DNA of 42,098 nucleotides from JABMRP01 sp964444795 (GTDB lineage Bacteria; Planctomycetota; Planctomycetia; Pirellulales; Thermoguttaceae), in assembly GCA_964444795.1 (NCBI GenBank), contig CAYUIQ010000047.1, positions 1 through 42,098 on the forward strand, written 5' to 3'. The notes below the pieces were generated by a model that did not search any database, was not told the DNA's origin, and saw only the letters and a program-made list of their open reading frames with translations. The position numbers were made by a program, and so were the translations under genes. Below, one piece after another: positions 8,298 to 17,293 of this stretch. Each line of letters opens with the position of its first letter. Position 1 is the stretch's first letter.

Positions 8298-10382
8298 TTA
8301 CCGCTGGAGCGTGTTGCCGTTTTTTGAGGCCATCTCGGCGAATTTCTGGGCTTTCTCGTCTTGCCCGAGTTCGCGATGCATGGTGGCCAGATTTCCGTAG
8401 GGGATGGCCAGGGCGTCGGGCTTGATATGGTTGGCCCGAACCGCCTGTTCCATGAGCTCGACGCCGCGCTCGGTCATCTCGACGGCCTTCTGTTGCTGGT
8501 TGACTTCCCAGTAGGACACGCCCATGCTGACGAACGTTTCGCCGTGGCGTCCCAAGTCGGCGGCCAATTCCGGGGGGATGGGTTGGGAGAGCAGCGGCAC
8601 GGCCTTATCGAACCAGGTAATCGCCGCGCCGTGGTCCCGGTCGCGAACGGCGTGGATCGCCCCGAGACGGAAGTAGAGCCGCCCCATCAGATAGGCGTAG
8701 GCGGGCGTCTGACGTTTTTGGCGTCCGCCGAGTTCCATTTCCTGGATGGCCAGTTCGCCGTACTTCAAGGCGTTGTCGTGCTCCCCCCGCATTTGGTAGA
8801 TTTGCAGGGCGTCGTACATGGCCATTCCCAGGTCCCATTGGACCTGCTCCTTGAAGGTGGGATCCTCGGCGCCGTCGATGAGTTCCCGGCCGCTGGCCAG
8901 AGCCGCGTCGATCCAGTTCTCCGGATCGATTTTCCCCTGCATGCCGACGTAAGTCGACAGGGCGCGAATCGTTACGCGGAAGCGATATTCGGGACTTCCC
9001 GACTCGTTGGCGATCAGATCCTCGGCGTTCAGCGCGGCCCTTCGCAGCCATTCGGTGACTGCCGCATCCTTATCCTTCCAATATCCCCAAGCGATGTTGT
9101 GCGCGGCGGCCAGATGGGCGTCGACGAGCACCTCCTTGGCGGCGGTGCGAATCGCCGGATGACGATCCTCGACAAACGGTTTGGCCAACTGGATGGCTTC
9201 CATGTGGTAGGACATGGCCTGCCGGTAGTCGGGCTTGGACCCGGCCACCAGCAAATCGCCCAACATACACAGGGCCCGGGCTTTGACGTGTATTCGCTTG
9301 TCGCTGGTGGCGACCGCCCCGCGAACCTCCGAGACGGCCTCGTCGATTCGGCCGGCTCGTTCCAGCGCGCGGGCATAGGTCAGCCGATAGCGAGGATTGG
9401 CCGACTCCAATTGCACGGCTTTGCTGCTGGAAACGAGCGATTCGTCCGCCTTGCCCAAGACGCTGAGAACTCGCGAGCGAAGCCAGTAGGCCCTGGCGTG
9501 CGAAGGGTTCATCTTCAGCGCCTGATTCAAATCGGCAAGACTCCGCTCGCAACGGCTATCCAAGTAGGTCTCGGCACGAAGCACGAATGTGTCGGCACTG
9601 AGCGGTTCGAGAACAATCTGATTGACGTTTCGGTCTTTTCCCTCGAGGTTGGCCTCGGCGGTGAAGGAGAAGAGCACGCCGCGCTCCGGATACGCCTGGC
9701 CGAGCACGTTGCCCAATTCGTCGGCCACCAGCACCGGCCGCACGTTGACCAGATCCAATTGCTTGGCCACGCCGGTCGACGGGTAGGCATGGTTCAGGCG
9801 AATGACGACCGACGCGACCTTGTCGCCGGAAAAAGTGACTTCGATGTGCTCGAACGGCTCGATGGCGTAGAGGTGCCGCACCATGCCGTCCTGACTGGTC
9901 GAGCGAATCGGATTTCCCCAGGCTTCCCGGAGTTGGGCCGCCGTCGTCGCTCCGGGAGTGACTCCCTTGAAGCTGGCCGGCTCGACCTCCACCGGATCGT
10001 TGGGGTTGACCATCTGGATCGGTTCGAGCGGCGCCTCGTGGTTGTGCCCGTCGTGGCCGTGTCCATCGGGATTCGCGGAGGCCGGCTGCGGTGCCGCATT
10101 TCCGCCCGCTTCGACCGGCGTTGGAGTTGAGGGGGCAAGACCCGGTTGTACGATCCGCATCGGCTCGCCGGCCGGCGTCGGCTCCAGGATCGAGCTATCA
10201 GTACTCGTTGCCGGGAGAGCCGGATCGGCCGGCGCGGGGCTAACGACCGCCGGCGTGGGGTTAGTAACGGAGGGAACGATAATCGACGATTCCTGCGCCG
10301 GTGCCACGGCCGCGACGGCCAGACCAAGTAGAATCGCCAAGAGCACGGGATGGGTCGCCCATCGCAAAACGGCTCGGTGCAT
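8298..10382 (-). CDS. Exported TPR-repeat protein
   Basis: A 694-residue protein starting at ATG 10382 with AGGAGG eight bases upstream. Residues 1-29 form a Sec signal peptide ending near APAQE. Residues about 30-125 are Pro/Thr/Ala-rich and likely disordered, with a His-rich patch (GHGHDGHNHE) near residue 107. A globular region follows (about 130-260) that includes LREAWGNPIRS and FSGDKVASVVIRLNHAYP, resembling a small repeated-strand domain. From about residue 270 to the end there are helical repeats of TPR type, for example LNQALKMNPSHARAYWLRSR, RYRLTYARALERAGRIDEA and IPYGNLATMHRELGQDEKA. TPRs mediate protein contacts, so a periplasmic or surface scaffold role is likely. Its neighbour upstream is a HEAT-repeat lipoprotein; the pair may act together (inference). 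Confidence 0.85.
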   Translation of the reverse strand: MHRAVLRWATHPVLLAILLGLAVAAVAPAQESSIIVPSVTNPTPAVVSPAPADPALPATSTDSSILEPTPAGEPMRIVQPGLAPSTPTPVEAGGNAAPQPASANPDGHGHDGHNHEAPLEPIQMVNPNDPVEVEPASFKGVTPGATTAAQLREAWGNPIRSTSQDGMVRHLYAIEPFEHIEVTFSGDKVASVVIRLNHAYPSTGVAKQLDLVNVRPVLVADELGNVLGQAYPERGVLFSFTAEANLEGKDRNVNQIVLEPLSADTFVLRAETYLDSRCERSLADLNQALKMNPSHARAYWLRSRVLSVLGKADESLVSSSKAVQLESANPRYRLTYARALERAGRIDEAVSEVRGAVATSDKRIHVKARALCMLGDLLVAGSKPDYRQAMSYHMEAIQLAKPFVEDRHPAIRTAAKEVLVDAHLAAAHNIAWGYWKDKDAAVTEWLRRAALNAEDLIANESGSPEYRFRVTIRALSTYVGMQGKIDPENWIDAALASGRELIDGAEDPTFKEQVQWDLGMAMYDALQIYQMRGEHDNALKYGELAIQEMELGGRQKRQTPAYAYLMGRLYFRLGAIHAVRDRDHGAAITWFDKAVPLLSQPIPPELAADLGRHGETFVSMGVSYWEVNQQQKAVEMTERGVELMEQAVRANHIKPDALAIPYGNLATMHRELGQDEKAQKFAEMASKNGNTLQR

Positions 10383-10618
10383 TACATGTTCCTCCTGAAC
10401 TTGGCTGATCGGCCGGGGCCATTCCGTAAGCCGACGACCTATGCGTGAAACGACCGGCCATGATGTGGGCCGGTCGCCGACACATGGTTGGGTTGAGATG
10501 ACAAGCGAAACCGACGAGGAGAATTTGCGCGACGCAGTGTAGCGGCGAACGCACGGCCGAGTCTATAGGGAATTCCACATTTTTCACGGAATGCCCTGGC
10601 AGTTTTCAGGTTGTTCGA

Positions 10619-13060
10619 TCAGGGGCGCGATCCGATCGTCGGTGGCTCTTCCGGGCGCGTGGCCGGAGGCATCGGTGGCAAGCCGTGCCGGGCGATCCAC
10701 TCCTGACCCGCTTCTTGGAGTTCCTTCGTGGCACATCCCCGGTACACGTCAGCCAGATCACGGGTTCCCCGGGTACGGAGCCTATCCAGCAGTTGCGGCA
10801 CCGTGGCGTCGATCCCCAGTCGCTCCAACACGGCCAGGGCTTCGCCCGCCCGAACCCGATCACCCGAGGCGATATCCGCCGCCAACACGGTCGTGGCCGA
10901 ATCCGAGACCGCCGGAAGGAGGTGCTCCCATCCCCCAAAAGCAAGAAGGTGAATGACATCGTCGATCGATTGCGGACGCCATCCCGCGCAGAACAGAATC
11001 GACGTGGAATCTTCGCCGGACGTCCCCAGCGGCAAACGCCGGGTAATGGTCGCCATGGCCTCTTGGTTTCCGAGCCGGACCAGCGACATAGCCACCACGG
11101 CGCCCACTTCGCCCCGCTCTTGCCCTAGGGCTCTTTGGAGCGGTTCGACGGCCCGTGGGTCTCCGAGCATCCCCAATGCCCAGGCGGCACATCCCCGTTC
11201 CGACCCGCCACATCGCTGGAGCGCGCCGATCAGCGGCTCCACCGCCCGCGCGTCGCCGAGAAGGCCCAGGGCCACGGAAACGACTTCCGGCACCTGCTCG
11301 CTTGCTGGGGGAATCATCGCCAACAGGGGTGTCACGGCTCGCGCCTCTCCGTTGGCCCCCAACAGTAAGGCTGCCATGTCGCGCACATCGGGCTGCCGGT
11401 CGCCGAGTGTGGCGATCAGCCGATCGTTGGCCGCGGGAGTCCCAATCGCGCCCAACGCCCGAACCACCGCCGCGCGCGCCTCCGGCGCCGCGTCGCGCAA
11501 GACGGCCTCCAGCGGTTCGACGGCCGCATCTCCCAGTTTGGCCGAGATGCGAATTGCCGCCTCGCGAAGTGGCGGATCCCCTTCTCTTAGGGCGATGGCC
11601 ACGCCGTGAACGGCTGCCGTCGAGTCGATGGCGTCGCCGCCGGCGGATTGCAGAATCACATCGGCCAACCGCCAGACGGCACGGCCGTTTTCGACCGAAG
11701 TATCGTGCCGCAGGTGAGCCAGCCACGGCGGTTGGGTCGCGGGCAGATCGTCGAACTTGCCCAGTGCCGCCGCCAGCATCGTACGAAAGAACGGAGTCTC
11801 TTGGGCCTCTTCGAACACGGCCCGAAGCGCTTTCTCGACATCCGGGTCGTCCGAATCGAGCATCCCGAGTGCCGTGGCCGCCGCCGCGCGGACCGTGCCG
11901 TCCGATTGAGGGTCCTTCAGCACAGCCATTAGTGGGTCGACCGCTCGAGCGTCGCCCAGAGCCCCCAGCGCCAACGCGGTGGCCCTGCGTGCCCGTGCGT
12001 CACGCTCGGTGCCGAACATTTCCAGAAGCGGCTCGACCGCACGGGAATCCTGGAGGATCCCCAGGCTTCGCGCCGCCCATTGCCGCCCCCATTGCACGTC
12101 GTAATCCAAGGCACCGATCAAGTCCTCAACGGCCGCGCAACCGATCTGGTCCAGGGCTTGCGCCGGTATCGGCGAGGTGCTCTTCCGGAAAGCGTCGATC
12201 AACGGTTTCACGGCGCGCGGGTCGCCCAGCGCACCCAGGGAATGGGCTGCGGCTTCGGCGACCGATTCGGCCGGATCGTCCAAGGCACCGATCAAGCCCG
12301 TAATCGCGTCGGGATCGCCGACGGCGCCCAATGCCGCGGCAGCGGCTCGGCGCACCGGTTCCGCCTCGTCGTTCAACGCGTCGAGCAACGGCCGGACCGT
12401 CTGCCCGCTGCCGATCGTCGCCAGGGCCCTGGCGGCGGCGATCCGTGTCTCGACCGCGTCGTCTTTGAGAAGTGCCGGCAGACCGGTGACCAGTTCGCCG
12501 ACGAGCTTCTCCCGAACCGGTGCCTCGACCACGCCGAACCACCAGAACGGGTTGTAGTCGGCCAGCAAAATGGCCGCGTCGAGTCGGATCCAGAAATGAC
12601 GATCGTCCAATGTCACCAGCAACGAAGGCACCAAAGTGCGATACGCGACCGGATGGCGGGCCAGCAGCGGCTGCATCCGCTGGGATCGGAGATCGATCGG
12701 GTCGAGCAACGCCACGAACCGCTGACAGGCCTGCGGAGCAAACTGCCCGCTCGGATACAGATCCAAGTAGAAAACGTACGCTTCGGCCGAGTCCTCTTCC
12801 TCGACCCGTCGCCACAGCCGCCGCTCGGCGTCGGATCGCAGTCGGGCGGATTCCTCGAAGGAGACGGTGTCGGCCTCCTGCGGGAATTCCCCCCGTGCCG
12901 TGGCAGGCGCCGGACCTTTGTTTTCGGTCGTTTCCTGATCGCCCAATGCCCCGGCCGAGTCACCGGGCTTCGCCTCGGAATCGGAACTCGACGAGCAGCC
13001 CCAAGCGGCCAGAGCAATCGATACGGCCAAGAACACAGTCGACAAGAGCGGCTTACTCAT
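10619..13060 (-). CDS. HEAT-repeat lipoprotein
   Basis: An 813-residue exported lipoprotein. The start at 13060 is preceded by AAGGAGG. The signal peptide ends in the lipobox ALAAWGC (Cys at residue 22), followed by a Ser/Asp-rich linker. From about residue 150 onward the sequence is a long array of roughly 31-residue HEAT / PBS-lyase-like repeats, recognisable by recurring blocks such as AAAAALGAVGDPDAI, AAAHSLGALGDPRAV, ATALALGALGDARAV and AAWALGMLGDPRAV. I count at least a dozen. Such solenoids bind proteins and have no catalytic residues in themselves. The DNA shows matching internal near-repeats, so unequal recombination may vary the repeat number between strains. It precedes the TPR gene by 236 bases on the same strand. 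Confidence 0.88.
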   Translation of the reverse strand: MSKPLLSTVFLAVSIALAAWGCSSSSDSEAKPGDSAGALGDQETTENKGPAPATARGEFPQEADTVSFEESARLRSDAERRLWRRVEEEDSAEAYVFYLDLYPSGQFAPQACQRFVALLDPIDLRSQRMQPLLARHPVAYRTLVPSLLVTLDDRHFWIRLDAAILLADYNPFWWFGVVEAPVREKLVGELVTGLPALLKDDAVETRIAAARALATIGSGQTVRPLLDALNDEAEPVRRAAAAALGAVGDPDAITGLIGALDDPAESVAEAAAHSLGALGDPRAVKPLIDAFRKSTSPIPAQALDQIGCAAVEDLIGALDYDVQWGRQWAARSLGILQDSRAVEPLLEMFGTERDARARRATALALGALGDARAVDPLMAVLKDPQSDGTVRAAAATALGMLDSDDPDVEKALRAVFEEAQETPFFRTMLAAALGKFDDLPATQPPWLAHLRHDTSVENGRAVWRLADVILQSAGGDAIDSTAAVHGVAIALREGDPPLREAAIRISAKLGDAAVEPLEAVLRDAAPEARAAVVRALGAIGTPAANDRLIATLGDRQPDVRDMAALLLGANGEARAVTPLLAMIPPASEQVPEVVSVALGLLGDARAVEPLIGALQRCGGSERGCAAWALGMLGDPRAVEPLQRALGQERGEVGAVVAMSLVRLGNQEAMATITRRLPLGTSGEDSTSILFCAGWRPQSIDDVIHLLAFGGWEHLLPAVSDSATTVLAADIASGDRVRAGEALAVLERLGIDATVPQLLDRLRTRGTRDLADVYRGCATKELQEAGQEWIARHGLPPMPPATRPEEPPTIGSRP

Positions 13061-13160
13061 AGCGACTTCAACCTCCTTGCAGCGGCTGATCGCCAGCCGG
13101 TATCCATCGGCGGGTACGGAATTTCGCTAGATATTGGGGAGTCTAACGCGCATGGACAAC

Positions 13161-14282
13161 CTATATCAACCGCAATGTGCCTCGGGCGGTCGCCAGATCC
13201 CCGTGCGAAAGCGCCTCGGTCGCCTGTTCGAGTTGAACCATCTGAGCGGGGTCAAAAGGAACCGCGTCGCCCGCTCGGGGCGCATCGGGAACTAACCGCT
13301 GGGCTATCACTGCTAGCAACCGCTCGATCCCGTCGCCGCGAAGCGCGCTGGTCATCATGCCGGGCGGTCGCTGGGGGCCGGCAGCCGAAGGCAGGTCGCT
13401 CTTGTTATGCACGACCAGCGCATCGCCGTGCGACCGCCACAACCGCGACTCGTCTTCTCCCCACGGCCGGCTTTGGTCGAACACCACCAGCACCAGTTCG
13501 GCATCGGTGGCCGTTTGCCGGGCCCGGGCTACGCCGGCGCGCTCCACGGCATCGTCGACTTCCCGCAGACCGGCCGTGTCGATCAGTTGCACGGGCCATC
13601 CCTCGACGGCCGTCTCGACGGCGACCAGGTCGCGCGTGGTTCCACCGCTGGGGTGGACGATCGCTCGGGCGTAGCCGACCATCGCGTTGACCAGGCTGCT
13701 CTTGCCCACGTTGGGGTGCCCAGCCACGACGACGCGCCAAGGCTCCACCAAATGCCGCCCCAACCGCCCCCTCGCCACCAGCGCCCGGGTCAAGGTCAGC
13801 GCCGCGGCCGTGTCGCCGCGGTCGATTGCCTCGCCGGCCCGCTCGATGGTCCGGCGGAGCGCTCCGTGGTATTGATCGAGGAGGATGGCCGCCGTGCGTT
13901 CGGTCCGCGCGTCGGCCAGTGCCAAGTGGGCGGCGGCGGTGATCGAATCGTCGTGATGCTCGGCAACCCACTCCCGCCAGGCGATCTCCCGGCACCCGCG
14001 CTGGACCATTGCGTCGCACACCCTAGCCACCGCGGCAAGTCCCCCATGGCAATGCACCTCGACGGCATTGCCCGAGCGACGGCGAACCACCACTTCTTCG
14101 CCCGGTTCGATGCCAAAGACGCCCGCCATCGGCCGATCCTCGGCGACCTGCACCAGCGGCTTCCCGCTATGTGCATGAAACAAACCGTCGAGCATTTCCA
14201 CGGCCCCGGGCCCATCGACTGCAACGACGGCAATGGCTCCGCGACCCGGCGGCGTCAGTTGGACAACGATTGGCGATGACAT
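13161..14282 (-). CDS. MnmE-like GTPase lacking the C-terminal Cys motif
   Basis: A 373-residue protein of the MnmE/TrmE family, which with MnmG adds the aminomethyl-type group at C5 of wobble uridine. The N-terminal folate-binding-type domain is recognisable (LTPPGRGAIAVV near residue 9, EVHCHGG near 75). The inserted G domain has G1 GHPNVGKSS at about 189, G2 GGTTRD at about 215, G3 DTAG at about 237 and G4 NKSD at about 295. Typical MnmE is about 455 residues and ends in a helical segment finishing FCIGK-like, whose Cys is needed for tRNA modification. This protein stops at GTLRLI with no such motif, and the 100 bases downstream encode no remnant, so it is not a fresh truncation. It may be a lineage-specific short form or a paralogue with another role. 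It starts 5 bases after the DUF4091 gene, so co-transcription is likely. Confidence 0.85.
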   Translation of the reverse strand: MSSPIVVQLTPPGRGAIAVVAVDGPGAVEMLDGLFHAHSGKPLVQVAEDRPMAGVFGIEPGEEVVVRRRSGNAVEVHCHGGLAAVARVCDAMVQRGCREIAWREWVAEHHDDSITAAAHLALADARTERTAAILLDQYHGALRRTIERAGEAIDRGDTAAALTLTRALVARGRLGRHLVEPWRVVVAGHPNVGKSSLVNAMVGYARAIVHPSGGTTRDLVAVETAVEGWPVQLIDTAGLREVDDAVERAGVARARQTATDAELVLVVFDQSRPWGEDESRLWRSHGDALVVHNKSDLPSAAGPQRPPGMMTSALRGDGIERLLAVIAQRLVPDAPRAGDAVPFDPAQMVQLEQATEALSHGDLATARGTLRLI

Positions 14283-14287
14283 GGAGG

Positions 14288-17200
14288 TTATTGCAGTGCC
14301 TCGATCGCTTCGGCAATTGCCGCTCGCCGGGCGTGGATCGGCTCGGGGTCGGTGGTGAACGTGGTCATATCTTGGGTGATCGCGGCGGGTACCTCTAAGA
14401 GCGACTCGTAACGGCGGATCCGCTCGGCCGAAAGGTCGCCGCGATGGCGGTCGAGCAACTCGCGCAGCAGGTACAGGTACTCGTAATCTTCCACTCCCTC
14501 GCGCAACATCTCCCAGCGGATACTCGACACGGGCGGCTCGATCACCGGCCCCGAGCCACTGGCGCCGGGTGTCGCGGCGGCCAGCGGCGGATAGATGAAC
14601 CGGCCGTCGCCGTTACCCCAGTAACGCTTCGTACCCCGGGGCGTCGAATAGCCGCTCACATAGCCCATCGGATCTTCATAGGGGTTCTGCGCTTCATCGG
14701 GATACGCGGCCGAGGAGGTCCAGTAGTTGCTCTGCCAGACGAGCGTGCCGGCGACCTTTCGCTGCCACGTCTGCCAGTGCCACACCCGTAGCTCCGTGGC
14801 CGGATGGTCGATAAACAGCGTGCAGTACGGCGCCTTGGGGCCACAGCAAACATACCACCAGAACCGACTCCCGTCGGTCCGCCGCCGCTCGGCTCTTTCG
14901 TGGTCGTAGTTGAAGCTGACCGGGCACCAGATATCGACCGGGCACTGGAAATCATCGCTCGGTTCCTCGGTCAGCATCCGCTGCAAGCCGGGGGCGTATT
15001 TCTTCAGGCGGGCCATGCCGCGGGTGACGAACTCGTAATCGCGCGGGGCCGGTTCGTCGAACCAGTAGATGTAGGCCATCTTCAGCCAGCCCTTGGCTCG
15101 CAGGTGCTCCTCCAACTGCTTCACGTAACTGGAAAACATCGCCTGATACTCGGGCGCCTCTTCGGTGAAGTCGCCAATTCTCGGATCAGACCGGGCATGA
15201 AACGTGCCGCCGCCCATCCCTTGGATCGGTAGCCGATAGCCGGTGAAATGATACTTCTTCACCACTCGAGCCATCTCCCGGTCGAAGGCCGAAAAGTCGA
15301 CGTCCGCGCGCGGCGGATCGGCCTCGGGTAGGAACTTCACGCCGATATGGTCCAGCGGCACGGGATCGTACGGGCTGATGCGGTGCTCGGAAAAGCACTT
15401 CAGATACATGTCGAACACCCGCCGCTTGTCCGCCTCGGTTTTCAGTCCGTGGTAGCGAAACACGTTGCCTGCCGACAGCCCGAAGGCCGTCTCCAGATGG
15501 TTGGTCACCGGCAGAGTGAAATTCCAAACGTGCAACCGCACCGGCACCGCGGCCGACCAACCTTCGGCCGAGAGCTGCACGGTTGCCGTGTAATCGCCGG
15601 CCGTCGCGTCGCGGGGAACTTGGACCAACACCCACAGCGGTTGGTTTTGTCCGGCCGGTACGTCGAGCGGTTCGTCTAGCGGCGGAAGTGCGTCGGGCCA
15701 CCAGTCGCGCACGCCCGTGGCGTCGGTCGGGTGATGGACGAAGTGGTAATAGACACGCAGCACGTCGATGTTCTCGGCCGCGATGGTCGCTCCGTCGGGT
15801 CCGGTCAGCGGACTCGCTTTGGCGGTGAGCCCGATCAGCGGCTTGTTCGGTCGAACGACCACCTGCACGGCCTCGAAATCACCGCGAGCCGCCGAAAGTT
15901 GGGCCGCGGCTGACATTGCTTCGGGCACCGCTCGACGGCGCGGGATCTTACGTGTCGATTCGCACCACCAGACGGCCGTATCGCCGGCGACGCCCTCGAT
16001 CCGCTGTCCGTAATCGGCCCGGTAAAACTCGGGCACGGAGAAGGCGAGCACCATTTGCGTAACGCCGACATCGAGCAGCACGTCGTGCTCACCCGGCGCT
16101 TGGGCGGGAAGTTCCACGCACATAACGGTCGAACGGCCCGGCTGAAGGTTCAATTCCTGCCGTTGCAGTACCCGGCCGTTGTCGCCCGCCGGATCGATCG
16201 TGGCTGCCAACTCCGTGGCCAGCGGCCTGGAGCCCGTGTTGGCCAATTCCATTCGCAGAGCCAACTGGCCCGTGGTGCCACTGTCGGTGAGTGTCATTTG
16301 CCGCACGTCCAACCCCGGTTCGACGCGGCGCACTTCGGCGTAGGCCGTGTCGCCGGTCAACTCGGGCGGCAAACCGTCCAGATCGGCGTGAAACTCGACG
16401 CGGTTGACTTGGAACGAACTGTCCGCCGTGGCGCCGCGCAACCGCAGCAGCAGCGACTCGGCCGGCAGCAAGGCGTCGGGCAACTTGGCCGTCGCATCGC
16501 CCAATTCGCTTTGCGTGACCAGCGTGTGCCATTGCTTCCCATCGCGGCTGATTTCGGCCGTGCAACCGCCTCGGGTGTGGTAATTGACCGCCAGCGCGAT
16601 CCGCCCGGCCAGCAACCGATGCCCCGGTACGGCGAAGCGGTAAGTCACCTGGCTATTGCCGCCGAAACACCAACGAGTGCTGTTGAAGCCGGTCGTCGTG
16701 CTCCGCAGCGTGCGATGGAAATTGCTTCCCTGGTGGCCAAACGTGCCGACAAATGCGTACTGGCCGTCGCGAATCGATTCGCCCTGACCCAGCACGAGGT
16801 CTTCCGCCGCACAGTGGACAGGCAACACGCGAGTCATTGTCACGGCGTCGAATTGCACCGTGCCAGTCGCCTCCCATTGACCCAACCGCAGGAAGTCGCT
16901 TGGTGTGTGGCCGGGTACGCGGAACACATGGCCAAACCATTTCCAATCCGACGAAACGGCGTGCTGATCGCGATTGGCAAAACCCGGGCCGGTGACCACG
17001 CATCCGCTGCCCCCGAGACGGCGAGCGCGAACGCGGAAATGATAAAGGTCGCCGGGCGTAAAGGCGCACGGACCGCTGTGCCAGGCGTTGGAGTCGCCGC
17101 CCGTGCCGGTTACTTCGAGCACCTGCCGGTCGACCCAACGGCCCTGTCCGCCGGTGAGTGTCCATCCGTCGGGCTTGTCGTCCCCGGCGGTGAAATCGGC

Positions 17201-17293
17201 GTTGCCCACATCGGCGGCTAGAGACGCCAGTGGAAAGAACGTCAACACGACCGCAAGCAGAACGACCGCGCGGAGCAACCGTCGGAATGTCAT
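14288..17293 (-). CDS. Secreted DUF4091 (glycoside-hydrolase-like) protein
   Basis: A 1001-residue exported protein with a Sec signal peptide (charged MTFRRLLR, hydrophobic core, cut near LAADV). Residues about 25-170 resemble a beta-sandwich carbohydrate-binding module. A middle region has further beta domains, and from about residue 590 there is a TIM-barrel-like part with YIYWFDEPAPRDYEFV, whose Asp-Glu pair may be catalytic (inference). The C-terminal DUF4091 signature is clear: LRVWHWQTWQRKVAGTLVWQ, GNGDGRFIYPP, SSIRWEMLREGVEDYEYLYL. Some DUF4091 proteins have been linked to glycoside hydrolase activity, but the substrate here is unknown. Its start codon overlaps the stop of the aldo/keto reductase by four bases, so the two are translationally coupled. 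Confidence 0.85.
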   Translation of the reverse strand: MTFRRLLRAVVLLAVVLTFFPLASLAADVGNADFTAGDDKPDGWTLTGGQGRWVDRQVLEVTGTGGDSNAWHSGPCAFTPGDLYHFRVRARRLGGSGCVVTGPGFANRDQHAVSSDWKWFGHVFRVPGHTPSDFLRLGQWEATGTVQFDAVTMTRVLPVHCAAEDLVLGQGESIRDGQYAFVGTFGHQGSNFHRTLRSTTTGFNSTRWCFGGNSQVTYRFAVPGHRLLAGRIALAVNYHTRGGCTAEISRDGKQWHTLVTQSELGDATAKLPDALLPAESLLLRLRGATADSSFQVNRVEFHADLDGLPPELTGDTAYAEVRRVEPGLDVRQMTLTDSGTTGQLALRMELANTGSRPLATELAATIDPAGDNGRVLQRQELNLQPGRSTVMCVELPAQAPGEHDVLLDVGVTQMVLAFSVPEFYRADYGQRIEGVAGDTAVWWCESTRKIPRRRAVPEAMSAAAQLSAARGDFEAVQVVVRPNKPLIGLTAKASPLTGPDGATIAAENIDVLRVYYHFVHHPTDATGVRDWWPDALPPLDEPLDVPAGQNQPLWVLVQVPRDATAGDYTATVQLSAEGWSAAVPVRLHVWNFTLPVTNHLETAFGLSAGNVFRYHGLKTEADKRRVFDMYLKCFSEHRISPYDPVPLDHIGVKFLPEADPPRADVDFSAFDREMARVVKKYHFTGYRLPIQGMGGGTFHARSDPRIGDFTEEAPEYQAMFSSYVKQLEEHLRAKGWLKMAYIYWFDEPAPRDYEFVTRGMARLKKYAPGLQRMLTEEPSDDFQCPVDIWCPVSFNYDHERAERRRTDGSRFWWYVCCGPKAPYCTLFIDHPATELRVWHWQTWQRKVAGTLVWQSNYWTSSAAYPDEAQNPYEDPMGYVSGYSTPRGTKRYWGNGDGRFIYPPLAAATPGASGSGPVIEPPVSSIRWEMLREGVEDYEYLYLLRELLDRHRGDLSAERIRRYESLLEVPAAITQDMTTFTTDPEPIHARRAAIAEAIEALQ

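Noticed and set aside
8361..10130. 589-codon open frame on the plus strand, antisense to the TPR gene
   Set aside because: Lacks recognisable domains, is His/Arg/Gly-rich in the way of antisense frames in GC-rich DNA, and the minus strand encodes a clear signal peptide and TPRs.
10383..10618. Possible riboswitch or RNA gene between the HEAT and TPR genes
   Set aside because: I found no conserved riboswitch core, tRNA-like fold or strong hairpin in this 236-base spacer.
12080..13690. 536-codon plus-strand frame across the HEAT and MnmE-like genes
   Set aside because: It spans two well-supported minus-strand genes and their promoter gap and has Arg-rich shadow composition.
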